Assembly (NCBI GenBank): GCA_007127615.1
Contig: SKZB01000125.1
Location: 1-11,112, forward strand
DNA: 11,112 nt
Source of the DNA: Phycisphaerales bacterium
GTDB lineage: Bacteria; Planctomycetota; Phycisphaerae; Phycisphaerales; SM1A02
Direction of reading: 5' to 3'
Position numbers and translations under genes: made by a program. The notes below the pieces were generated by a model, which did not search any database, was not told where the DNA came from, and worked only from the letters and a program-made list of their open reading frames with translations. This document shows, piece after piece, positions 1-6,418 of the stretch. Position 1 is the first letter of the stretch. Each line of letters starts with the position of its first letter.

Positions 1-354
1 CTCAGGGCCTTCATGCATTCTTTGCGGGCACGACACTGAACCTGCCCATCCAATGTAACTCAAAATGCTCCGCGAATAAACGTTTTCTTGGAAAAATCGC
101 AATTCGGTTCAGTTCGCACCCCGGCCGAGCCCCCCACCCGTGGTCGCATCCAATCATGGCGATGCGTTTGGTCGCTGATGGCTTACCAAGGCCCGTACAA
201 ATTGCCCAGATTAACAGGGGTACTGCAACTCATCTCCAGAAATCGCTCGCCCGCCGGCCGATGCGCGGCCATAGTGTGAGCAGCGAGCCGAGGAGGTTGC
301 ATCCGCCATGGATGTCCGCCCGTCTCAAAGATTCACGAGGAGAGAAGAACACCG
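1..354. other. Upstream region without a convincing gene
   Basis: I see no recognisable gene here. It is less GC-rich than the rest between about 50 and 115. One forward frame stays open from the left edge to 509, but its translation has no family resemblance and it runs through the start of the secreted-protein gene, so I treat it as chance. The right part is the leader of that gene. It contains a strong AGGAGG at 291-296 placed before an out-of-frame ATG (308), and a second purine-rich site at 337-343 before the ATG at 355. A 5-bp inverted repeat (TTGGT/ACCAA) lies near 170-195. No clear -35/-10 pair was found. Confidence 0.5.
337..343 (+). promoter_or_regulatory. Ribosome binding site of the secreted repeat protein
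   Basis: GAGGAGA lies 11 nt before the ATG at 355. The frame of this ATG is closed upstream by a TGA at 277-279, and no ATG, GTG or TTG occurs in frame between them, so 355 is the first possible start. The spacing is slightly long. Confidence 0.5.
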
Positions 355-2067
355 ATGGCCACCCTGTTTCGATCAACACAGTTTCAATCAACACAATCAT
401 CTGCTGCGGCAAATTTTCGGCGCCAATTCGCACCGTACGGCCGTGCCTCTTTCGTCGCCATTGCACTGACCTGGTCACTGACGGCGGGCGTTCACGCGGA
501 TGCCTGTGACCTCACCTGGGACAATGCCCTGGGGGTTCCCGGTGCTGATTCGATGGTTCGCGTGATCCGGCAGGACGAGATCGACGGCGCCCCCGGCCTG
601 TACGCGGCCGGCAACTTCGGGACCATCGGCGGGGTCCGGGCCAACCGCATCGGACACTGGGACGGCGAGTCGTGGTCCCCGCTTCTCGGGGGCACTGATG
701 GCAACGTTCTGGACTTGCTCTTCTTTGACGACGGCAGTGGCACGGCCCTCTACGTCGGCGGCATGTTCTCGAATGTCAACGGATCTCTGGCCCGCCGCGT
801 GGCGCGATGGGATGGGGAGAGCTGGTCATCGCTGGCGGGCGGCGTCACCGGCGGCAATGTCGTTTCGATGCGGGTTTTCGATGATGGTGACGGGCCGGCG
901 CTCTTTATCGGCGGAAACTTCACGACCCCGGCGAACCGGGTCGGGCGCTGGAACGGCACGAATTGGGAGGACATCGGCAGCCAGCTCGGGGGAACCAGCC
1001 CGATCGTCAATGCGATGACCGTCTTTGACGACGGAACCGGCCCCGCGTTGTACATCGCCGGCCGCTTTCTCGGCGCGGGCGGACAGGCGGCACGCAACAT
1101 CGTTCGTTGGGATGGTGATCAGTGGAGCACACTCGGCACGGGCATCCTGGGCGGTGAAGTCTTCGCGCTTGAGGCCTTTGACGATGGCAACGGCCCCGCC
1201 CTCTACGCTGCGGGCGACTTTGATACGGCGGGAGGTCAGCCCGCAGAAAAGCTTGCTCGTTGGGATGGAGAAGTCTGGTCCGCGGTCCCCGGCGGCAATG
1301 TCGTCGGCGGGCTCATCGGTGTGCAGGATTTGCTCACCGTGGAAGACGGCCCCCTCGCCGGCCCCGACGGCCCGATGCTCTACATGACCGGCAGCTTCAG
1401 CAGCGTGGGCGGCATCAGCACCAGCAACATCGCTCGCTTCGACGGAGAGAGCTGGTCCCCCATCGGGTCGGGACTGGGTAGTTCAATTCTGCCTTCCGGC
1501 CTCGCGCTCGCGCACGTTGATCTCGGTGACGGCCCCACGATGCTGGTCGGCGGAATCTTCGGGGCCGCCGGCGGACTCGACTCGGCCAACCTCGCGGCAT
1601 TTCGTCCGAACCCCCCGCTTCTTCTGAACGCCTCCCCCGAAGACCTGACGGTCGATGCGGGCGAAAGCGCCAGCTTCACCGTCGACGCCACCGGCCAGGG
1701 GAATCTGACCTACCAGTGGCGCCGCAACGGCGATCCGCTCGTGGACATGCCCGGCGTCAGCGGCACGAACGCGGCCACGCTCATGTTGTCCGAGGTCAGC
1801 TCCGCCGATGCCGGCTTCTACGATGTCGTGATCAGCGATAACTGCGGCAACATCACCAGTGATCCGGCGGAACTGGTGGTCAACGATGACGGTCCGGGAA
1901 TCCTTGGTGATCTGAACGATGACGGCGTGGTCAACGTCTTCGACCTGCTCCTGCTGCTTGAAGGCTGGGGCACCTGCGCCAACCCCGAGAATTGCCCCGC
2001 TGACCTCAACCGCGATGGCGTGGTCAACGTCTTCGACCTGCTGTTGCTGCTGGAGAACTGGGGATAA
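355..2067 (+). CDS. Secreted beta-propeller-like repeat protein with Ig-like and dockerin-like C-terminus
   Basis: This is a 570-residue exported protein of unknown substrate. Residues 1-48 have a long basic n-region, a hydrophobic stretch (about 31-45) and a likely signal peptidase site after VHA48. Residues about 65-418 hold six to seven degenerate repeats of roughly 50-60 residues with the pattern 'RWDGExWSxLGxG...FDDGxGPALYxGGxF', for example at 100, 150, 198, 250, 302 and 361; their length and glycine/aspartate turns suggest a beta-propeller. Residues about 424-510 form an Ig-like domain (YQWRRNG, then DAGFYDVVISD). The end holds two calcium-loop, dockerin-like units (519-539 and 550-570) separated by a segment with Cys541 and Cys547. 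The architecture is typical of secreted planctomycete proteins. No catalytic residues are evident, so binding or cell-surface display is only an inference. It stands alone and converges on the lipoprotein gene with 30 bp between stop codons. Confidence 0.88.
   Translation: MATLFRSTQFQSTQSSAAANFRRQFAPYGRASFVAIALTWSLTAGVHADACDLTWDNALGVPGADSMVRVIRQDEIDGAPGLYAAGNFGTIGGVRANRIGHWDGESWSPLLGGTDGNVLDLLFFDDGSGTALYVGGMFSNVNGSLARRVARWDGESWSSLAGGVTGGNVVSMRVFDDGDGPALFIGGNFTTPANRVGRWNGTNWEDIGSQLGGTSPIVNAMTVFDDGTGPALYIAGRFLGAGGQAARNIVRWDGDQWSTLGTGILGGEVFALEAFDDGNGPALYAAGDFDTAGGQPAEKLARWDGEVWSAVPGGNVVGGLIGVQDLLTVEDGPLAGPDGPMLYMTGSFSSVGGISTSNIARFDGESWSPIGSGLGSSILPSGLALAHVDLGDGPTMLVGGIFGAAGGLDSANLAAFRPNPPLLLNASPEDLTVDAGESASFTVDATGQGNLTYQWRRNGDPLVDMPGVSGTNAATLMLSEVSSADAGFYDVVISDNCGNITSDPAELVVNDDGPGILGDLNDDGVVNVFDLLLLLEGWGTCANPENCPADLNRDGVVNVFDLLLLLENWG
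1924..1949 (+). repeat. First copy of a 26-bp direct repeat in the dockerin-like region
   Basis: These 26 bases are identical to 2017-2042, 93 bp (31 codons) downstream. Both encode the GVVNVFDLL core of a dockerin-like unit. Identity in synonymous positions suggests a recent duplication or gene conversion of the unit. Confidence 0.85.
2017..2042 (+). repeat. Second copy of the 26-bp direct repeat in the dockerin-like region
   Basis: Exact copy of 1924-1949. After position 2042 the two units diverge at synonymous sites in the leucine run (CTCCTGCTG versus TTGCTGCTG), so the identity ends sharply. Confidence 0.85.
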
Positions 2068-2097
2068 TCCCGCGATCGTGAGCCATTGGACTCCGAA

Positions 2098-3351
2098 TCA
2101 GCGGACGGTGGCCGCCATCTTTGGATCCGCCACGATCTCGAACGTGACGGTCGCTTCCGCTTCGGCGCGGGATTTTTCATCGCGCGCCCGCACCTTCATG
2201 TGGTAACGCCCGACGGAGAGCGCGCGGGGCAGGGTCATGACCTGGACGAGAAAGAAATCGTGTCGTTTGTTTCGCGCGACATCGACCGCGGTCTGCCAGT
2301 CTTCGCGCCAGACCGGAATGCCGTCCCGGTCGCTGTAGATGATGATCTGCTGTGAAATCTCCGTGACCCACTGCCCCTGCGGGTTGGTTTCACTGGTGAA
2401 GTTCTTCAGTTCGAGGTAAAGCACGACCTGTTGATCGGTGTGGGCGAGAAACGCGTAACGATTGAACGGATCGTAATCACCGAAGCCGCCCACGCGCGTA
2501 CAGAGCGCGATGTTCTCGATCGCCAGATCCGGCTCGGTGCGCAGCATCCGCCTGAGGTTCTCGAGTGATTCATCGAGCACTTCATCGGCGGCGCGCGAAC
2601 CGTCCAGCTGATGGCCGAGATCAACAAAGAACGCCTGAAACGCCCCGAGTAGCTCGCGCTCACGTGCGGTCAGTCCCGGGATCGCTTCCGGCCGAAGGGC
2701 GCGGTCCGGACTGACCAGTGACGTCGCGGCGATCAGCATCAGTTCGCGCAGCGGCATATCCGCGTATGCCGCATCGCGGTAGAGCTCCTTGGACAGATCC
2801 ACCACCAACTGACCCACGCGATCCGGTTCGAGCGCATCGGTCGCCACCGGTCGGTCTTCCCGCGGCGGCGTCTCATCGAGCGGCGGGTCGCTCACATCTT
2901 CAAGCTCATCCTCCGCCCGCGCCAGGGCCGGGGGCGTCGCATCCCGCGCATCCGGTCGCGGCGCGATTCGGCGGTCGGGGCGCGAGCCCGGCGCATTGCG
3001 GTCATTCCAGATGATCTCGGGCCGATCCACGCGTGCCTCACTCGCTGGCTCACGCTGTGCCGGCTCGGCGGGCTCATCCCGTTGCGATGGACGCCGATCC
3101 CCCCTTTGGTTCAGAAACGCCTCGACATCGCGTTGGGCGAGATCGGCCAGATCGGAGGATGGGGAGGAATCAACATCGGATGCTTCGGCGGATTGCGTGG
3201 TGGAGCCGAACGCGCGATCATCGCTCACCCTCGGCGCGGATTCGCAACCGAACAATGCGAACGAGAGCAACAGCAGTGCCGCGGAGATCAGTCGCGCTCT
3301 GTGGCACAACCCGGCCGGCTCAGCGAATGTCGGATGAAGTGCGGCGATCAT
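2098..3351 (-). CDS. Conserved hypothetical lipoprotein
   Basis: A 417-residue predicted lipoprotein. I chose the ATG at 3351 over the longer GTG-started frame (from 3450) because a perfect AGGAGG sits 9 nt upstream and a signal peptide follows directly. The hydrophobic stretch LISAALLLLSFALFG ends in a lipobox with Cys36, so the mature protein should be acylated and membrane-anchored. Residues 37-175 are a disordered linker rich in Asp, Glu, Arg and Pro. Residues about 176-275 look alpha-helical. Residues about 276-408 look like a beta-sandwich, with GGFGDYDPFNRYAF at 288-301 and alternating strands such as VVLYLELKNF and QQIIIYS. I recall similar 'GFGxYxPF' cores in planctomycete hypothetical proteins, but I know no function. 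It lies 97 bp downstream of holA on the same strand and is probably cotranscribed. It is too long and too different to be LptE. Confidence 0.8.
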   Translation of the reverse strand: MIAALHPTFAEPAGLCHRARLISAALLLLSFALFGCESAPRVSDDRAFGSTTQSAEASDVDSSPSSDLADLAQRDVEAFLNQRGDRRPSQRDEPAEPAQREPASEARVDRPEIIWNDRNAPGSRPDRRIAPRPDARDATPPALARAEDELEDVSDPPLDETPPREDRPVATDALEPDRVGQLVVDLSKELYRDAAYADMPLRELMLIAATSLVSPDRALRPEAIPGLTARERELLGAFQAFFVDLGHQLDGSRAADEVLDESLENLRRMLRTEPDLAIENIALCTRVGGFGDYDPFNRYAFLAHTDQQVVLYLELKNFTSETNPQGQWVTEISQQIIIYSDRDGIPVWREDWQTAVDVARNKRHDFFLVQVMTLPRALSVGRYHMKVRARDEKSRAEAEATVTFEIVADPKMAATVR

Positions 3352-3358
3352 GCTTGCA

Positions 3359-3390
3359 GGCCTCCTGCCAAATCCGCGCGGCCTCCTGCC
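3359..3390. repeat. 11-bp direct repeat carrying two AGGAGG sites
   Basis: GGCCTCCTGCC occurs at 3359-3369 and again at 3380-3390, a period of 21 bp. On the minus strand each copy contains AGGAGG. Only the copy nearer the gene has an in-frame start codon at a proper distance. Confidence 0.75.
3361..3366 (-). promoter_or_regulatory. Strong Shine-Dalgarno site that fixes the lipoprotein start
   Basis: The minus strand reads AGGAGG at 3366-3361, with a 9-nt spacer to the ATG at 3351. This decides the start against the upstream GTG at 3450. The hexamer lies inside an 11-bp sequence that is repeated 21 bp away. Confidence 0.8.
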
Positions 3391-3450
3391 GCTGCGCAAC
3401 ACGTGTGCGGGTGCCGATCCTGGATCGGGATCATACCGCGGGCGAAACAC

Positions 3451-4491
3451 TCAGACCCGTCGGTCACCCGGGCCGGCGGTCCGCTTCATCTTATCGGCAA
3501 TCTGCAGGGTCAGAACTTCAAGACTGCGACGGGGATCGCCCCGGCCGCTCTTATTGTGCTGGTCCATCCGGATCGCCCGATCGAAAAGGGCCGACAGTTC
3601 ATCCGGCTCCAATCGGCCCGCCGCTCCGTGAAAGGTCCGGATGCTCGGCCCCCAGATTTTGAGTCGCTGGTTGATCGCGTTGGCGGGAACCCCCTGCCGC
3701 TTGAGCCGGCTCACCGCATGGAGCTTCCGAAGCATGTCGGTCACCGACCAGGTCATCAGCTCCATGGGCTGTCGGCCGATGTCCATCAGTTCATGGAACA
3801 TCGCGCCGGCCGCATCCCCGCGCCCGCTCAAAATCTCCGACTGGAGTGCCCAGACCTTTTCTTCCCGGCTGATGCCGATGAGTTCGGCGATCGTGGACCG
3901 GGTAATGGTGCCCCCTTCGCCGGCCGCGGCCGCGAGTTTGTCGACCTCGGTGCTGAGGCGGCCGAGATCCGGGCCGACCATCCTGACGAGCGCGTCGGCG
4001 GCCTGGGGATCGAAGGAGACGCCGAAGTCCCGGTCCGCCCGGCGTCGGCACCAGGTGGCCGCTTCGGCCGGCGTCGGGGCTTCGACCTGGTGGATCATCC
4101 CGACCTTGGCGATCGCTTTATCGAGATTGCCCTTGCGCCAGGTTTCCGATCGCAGAATGAGCGTGGCGTTGTCCACCGGCTTGGCGGCGTACCGCTCCAT
4201 CGCCTCGCGCCGCTTCTCCTGCCCGGTGAGAAAGTCCGCGGCATGATCCAGCACCACCACCTTGTGCCTCTGGATCAGGCCGTAACTTCGCAGCTCGTCC
4301 AGAACGGTGGCGAGATCGACCTCCTGTCCGTCGAAGTCGAATCGCTCGACTTCCCCGCCCTCCGACTCCTGCAGCGCTTCGATGATCTTCTTTGTCCAGC
4401 CGTTGAGCTGGTAGGCATCCGGACCGTGCAGCAGAACGATGCGGGCGGCGGGATCGTATTTGAAACCGGTCGGGGCCTTCTTCTTCACCAT
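3451..4491 (-). CDS. holA: DNA polymerase III subunit delta
   Basis: The delta subunit opens the beta sliding clamp within the clamp-loader complex and so supports processive chromosome replication in the cytoplasm. The 346-residue length matches the family (about 330-350). Residues about 15-140 fit the N-terminal AAA+-like domain: a short strand before the nucleotide-site region (ARIVLLHGPDAYQLNGW), a central VVVLDHAADFL segment, and NATLILRSE. As is normal for delta there is no working Walker A motif. Residues about 145-215 fit the lid domain (AADALVRMVGPDLGRLSTEVDKLAA, then an ELIGISREEKVWAL segment). The rest is the helical C-terminal collar domain (MELMTWSVTDMLRKLHAVSRLKRQG, ending near LTLQIADKMKR). 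The ATG at 4491 has only a poorly spaced AAGGG upstream. The gene heads a unit with the lipoprotein gene and diverges from the sensor kinase. Confidence 0.93.
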   Translation of the reverse strand: MVKKKAPTGFKYDPAARIVLLHGPDAYQLNGWTKKIIEALQESEGGEVERFDFDGQEVDLATVLDELRSYGLIQRHKVVVLDHAADFLTGQEKRREAMERYAAKPVDNATLILRSETWRKGNLDKAIAKVGMIHQVEAPTPAEAATWCRRRADRDFGVSFDPQAADALVRMVGPDLGRLSTEVDKLAAAAGEGGTITRSTIAELIGISREEKVWALQSEILSGRGDAAGAMFHELMDIGRQPMELMTWSVTDMLRKLHAVSRLKRQGVPANAINQRLKIWGPSIRTFHGAAGRLEPDELSALFDRAIRMDQHNKSGRGDPRRSLEVLTLQIADKMKRTAGPGDRRV

Positions 4492-4500
4492 GACCCTTGC

Positions 4501-4506
4501 ATGGTA
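4501..4506 (-). promoter_or_regulatory. Possible -10 element of holA
   Basis: The minus strand reads TACCAT (TANNNT type), 9 nt before the holA ATG at 4491. A transcript starting about 7 nt downstream would have almost no 5' leader. There is no clear -35 box. This is the weakest of the four similar sites in the window. Confidence 0.25.
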
Positions 4507-4514
4507 TCGCCGAA

Positions 4515-4542
4515 CGCCGCCTGGCGGCGCCCGAGAATCTCG
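4515..4542. repeat. Two adjacent odd-length palindromes in the divergent promoter region
   Basis: CGCCGCC-T-GGCGGCG at 4515-4529 and CGAGA-A-TCTCG at 4532-4542 are each perfect around a single central base and are only 2 bp apart. They lie just upstream of holA in its 157-bp divergent gap with the kinase gene. They could be operators, but the first is all G/C apart from its central T, so chance is not excluded. Confidence 0.35.
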
Positions 4543-4636
4543 CCCACCTCCGCCGCCCCCTCGACGCCATTTTCACCGGGGGCCGGGGAAACGCGACTTC
4601 CGCCCCGCGGATCATCAGAACGGGCGGTGGATCCCC

Positions 4637-4642
4637 TATCAT
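4637..4642 (+). promoter_or_regulatory. Likely -10 element for a leaderless kinase transcript
   Basis: TATCAT matches five of six bases of the TATAAT consensus and ends 6 nt before the GTG at 4649. No Shine-Dalgarno sequence lies at a usable distance. Transcription starting 6-7 nt after the hexamer would begin at or next to the start codon. I see no good -35 box. Confidence 0.45.
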
Positions 4643-4648
4643 TCCCGC

Positions 4649-6388
4649 GTGCTGATTCTCCATGTTCTGCAGGGGCCCGACCGCGGCCGCAAGTTCGAGC
4701 TGCCCGAGACGGAGCCGCAGCTCATCGGCCGGTCCACCGAGGCCCTGCCCATCTCGGATTCCACCGTCAGCCGGCGTCATGCGGAACTCACGCCCGACCA
4801 CGGCGCGTGGTTTCTGCGCGATCTCGATTCCGCCAATGGAACGTACATCAACGGTCACCGCATCACCGAACGCACCCGACTCAAGCCCGGAGACCAGATC
4901 CGCTGCGGATCGACGCTCTTCACCTTTGCCCGAAAACCCGTCGATCCAAAGTCATCGATGGTCGATCTGGTCGACGCCGAAGCGTTCGATCTGACGGTGG
5001 AGGGACTCATCGAGAACGCGCCGTCCACGGACTCCGGGGGGGGCGGGGAGGGGCGCGATCTCAACGAAGAATCGATGGTGCTCGCCTCGCCCGATCCGTC
5101 CAAGGCGGCCCGGGATCACCTGCGGGTCATCTACGATCTGACCGCGCTCACCGGCTCGATCATCGATCGCGAACCGCTGCTGGAGCGGGTCGTGGATCTG
5201 ATCTTCAGCGAATTCAATCCCGATCGGGGGTTCATCCTGCTGCAGGACTCAGCGGAAAGTCGCCCCGAGCCGATCGTCGTGCGGTACAAGGTGCGGCCGA
5301 AAAATCTCGATGAAGGCCGTATCCCCGTCAGCCGCACCATCGTGCAGCACGTCCTTCGCCAGAATCAGGGCATTCTCTCGACCAACGCGATGAACGACCG
5401 CCGCTTCCGCAGCGGAGATTCGGTCAAGGACTACGGCATCCGATCCGCGATCTGCGTCCCGATCCGCACCGGCGACCGGACGTTCGGCGTGATCCACATC
5501 GACTCCTCCCTCGCCAACTTTACCTTCACCGATTCGCAGCTCGAACTGCTCAACGCCATCGGCCAGCACACGGGGCTCGCCCTCCGCAGCGCGGAACAGG
5601 TCAGCCGCCAGGTCCAGACCGAACGTCTCGCCGCGATGGGCCAGACGGTGGCCTCGCTCAGCCACTCCATCAAGAACATTCTGCAGGGTCTGCGCGGCGG
5701 GGCCGACGCGGTGGAGCTCGCGCTCAAACGGGGCAATCTCAAACTGGCCAACGACGGCTGGCCGATCCTGGCGCGGAACCTTGATCGCATCTACACGATG
5801 ACGCTCAATATGCTGGCGTACTCCAAGCATCGCGACCTCGAAATCGATCTGACTTCGCTGCACGCGCTGATCGAAGAAGTCGTCGAATTGCTGCACAGCG
5901 CCACGAAGAAAAAAGGGGTTGGCGTGATCCTCGATCTGGCCGATGACATGCCGCCGCTGCCGCTGGATATCGGCGCGATGCACCAGGCGCTGATGAACGT
6001 GCTGACGAACGCGATCGATGCGGCGCCGGAGCGGAAGGGCATGATCTCGATCCGCACGGAGTTCGACGCCGGCAGAAACGGCGCCCGAATCACGATTACC
6101 GACAACGGTCCCGGCGTGCCGGCCGAATGGCGCGAGCGCATCTTCGATGCCTTCAGCACCCGCAAGGGACAGCGCGGAACCGGGCTCGGCCTGGCGGTCA
6201 CGCGCAAGATCGTGCAGGAACACGGCGGGACGATTCGCCTGCTCGACGATCACGACGGCGCGTCGTTTCAGATCGAATTGCCGAGCGATCGCGCCCCCAC
6301 CGATCCCGGCGACACGCGCCTGCCGAAGCCCGCGGACAACGATGACCTGGCGCTGCTCTTTGAAGAAGACGAACCGGACGAAAACTGA
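4649..6388 (+). CDS. FHA-GAF sensor histidine kinase
   Basis: A 579-residue soluble kinase with no membrane segment, so it probably senses a cytoplasmic signal. I chose the GTG at 4649 because the FHA fold starts right after it; the frame extends to 4439, but that extension overlaps holA and is low-complexity. Residues 1-95 are an FHA phosphothreonine-binding domain with G27-R28-S29, S41-R42-R43-H44 and N63-G64-T65...N68-G69 intact. Residues about 96-150 are an acidic, Gly-rich linker. Residues about 160-315 are a GAF domain. The dimerisation/phosphoacceptor helix carries H339 (SLSHSIKN). The ATPase domain has N-box N450/N454, G1 D485-N-G-P-G489, an F-box around F499-F502, and G2 G510-T-G-L-G514. 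Residues 546-579 form an acidic tail. The residue after H339 is Ser rather than the usual acidic one. No response regulator is adjacent, so partners must lie elsewhere. The FHA domain suggests input from Ser/Thr protein kinases. Confidence 0.92.
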   Translation: MLILHVLQGPDRGRKFELPETEPQLIGRSTEALPISDSTVSRRHAELTPDHGAWFLRDLDSANGTYINGHRITERTRLKPGDQIRCGSTLFTFARKPVDPKSSMVDLVDAEAFDLTVEGLIENAPSTDSGGGGEGRDLNEESMVLASPDPSKAARDHLRVIYDLTALTGSIIDREPLLERVVDLIFSEFNPDRGFILLQDSAESRPEPIVVRYKVRPKNLDEGRIPVSRTIVQHVLRQNQGILSTNAMNDRRFRSGDSVKDYGIRSAICVPIRTGDRTFGVIHIDSSLANFTFTDSQLELLNAIGQHTGLALRSAEQVSRQVQTERLAAMGQTVASLSHSIKNILQGLRGGADAVELALKRGNLKLANDGWPILARNLDRIYTMTLNMLAYSKHRDLEIDLTSLHALIEEVVELLHSATKKKGVGVILDLADDMPPLPLDIGAMHQALMNVLTNAIDAAPERKGMISIRTEFDAGRNGARITITDNGPGVPAEWRERIFDAFSTRKGQRGTGLGLAVTRKIVQEHGGTIRLLDDHDGASFQIELPSDRAPTDPGDTRLPKPADNDDLALLFEEDEPDEN

Positions 6389-6400
6389 TCCGGCCGGCGC

Positions 6401-6418
6401 CTTCCGTCACTTCCGTCA
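6401..6418. repeat. Tandem 9-bp repeat in the convergent gap
   Basis: CTTCCGTCA occurs twice in a row, at 6401-6409 and 6410-6418. The second unit includes the stop codon of the ligase-like gene (TGA on the minus strand at 6418-6416). A related word in the opposite orientation occurs at 10932-10950. The 27-bp gap between the two convergent genes (6389-6415) shows no stem with a T-run, so I call no terminator. Confidence 0.6.

Noticed and set aside
156..509. Plus-strand reading frame over the left region
   Set aside because: It has no recognisable domain and overlaps the real gene start at 355 in another frame. Its start has no ribosome site and its composition does not resemble the genuine genes.
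2068..2097. Terminator between the secreted-protein and lipoprotein genes
   Set aside because: Only a short CGATCG palindrome is present in the 30-bp gap, with no stable stem and no T-run.
2098..3351. Lipoprotein considered as LptE because it neighbours holA
   Set aside because: At 417 residues it is more than twice LptE size, it has a long disordered linker, and no LPS-assembly partner is nearby.
4439..4648. 70-residue N-terminal extension of the FHA kinase
   Set aside because: It overlaps holA antisense, is Pro/Arg-rich low-complexity sequence, and the FHA domain begins right after the GTG at 4649.
3082..5313. A 743-codon plus-strand frame across holA and the kinase start
   Set aside because: It is a GC-driven shadow. 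The opposite strand encodes a clear HolA and lipoprotein, the right part is a different frame of the kinase, and its translation is Arg/Pro/His-rich without any family motif.
6389..6415. CCGGCCGGCGCC stretch considered as a bidirectional terminator between convergent genes
   Set aside because: The palindromes are short and overlapping, and neither strand has a T-run after them.
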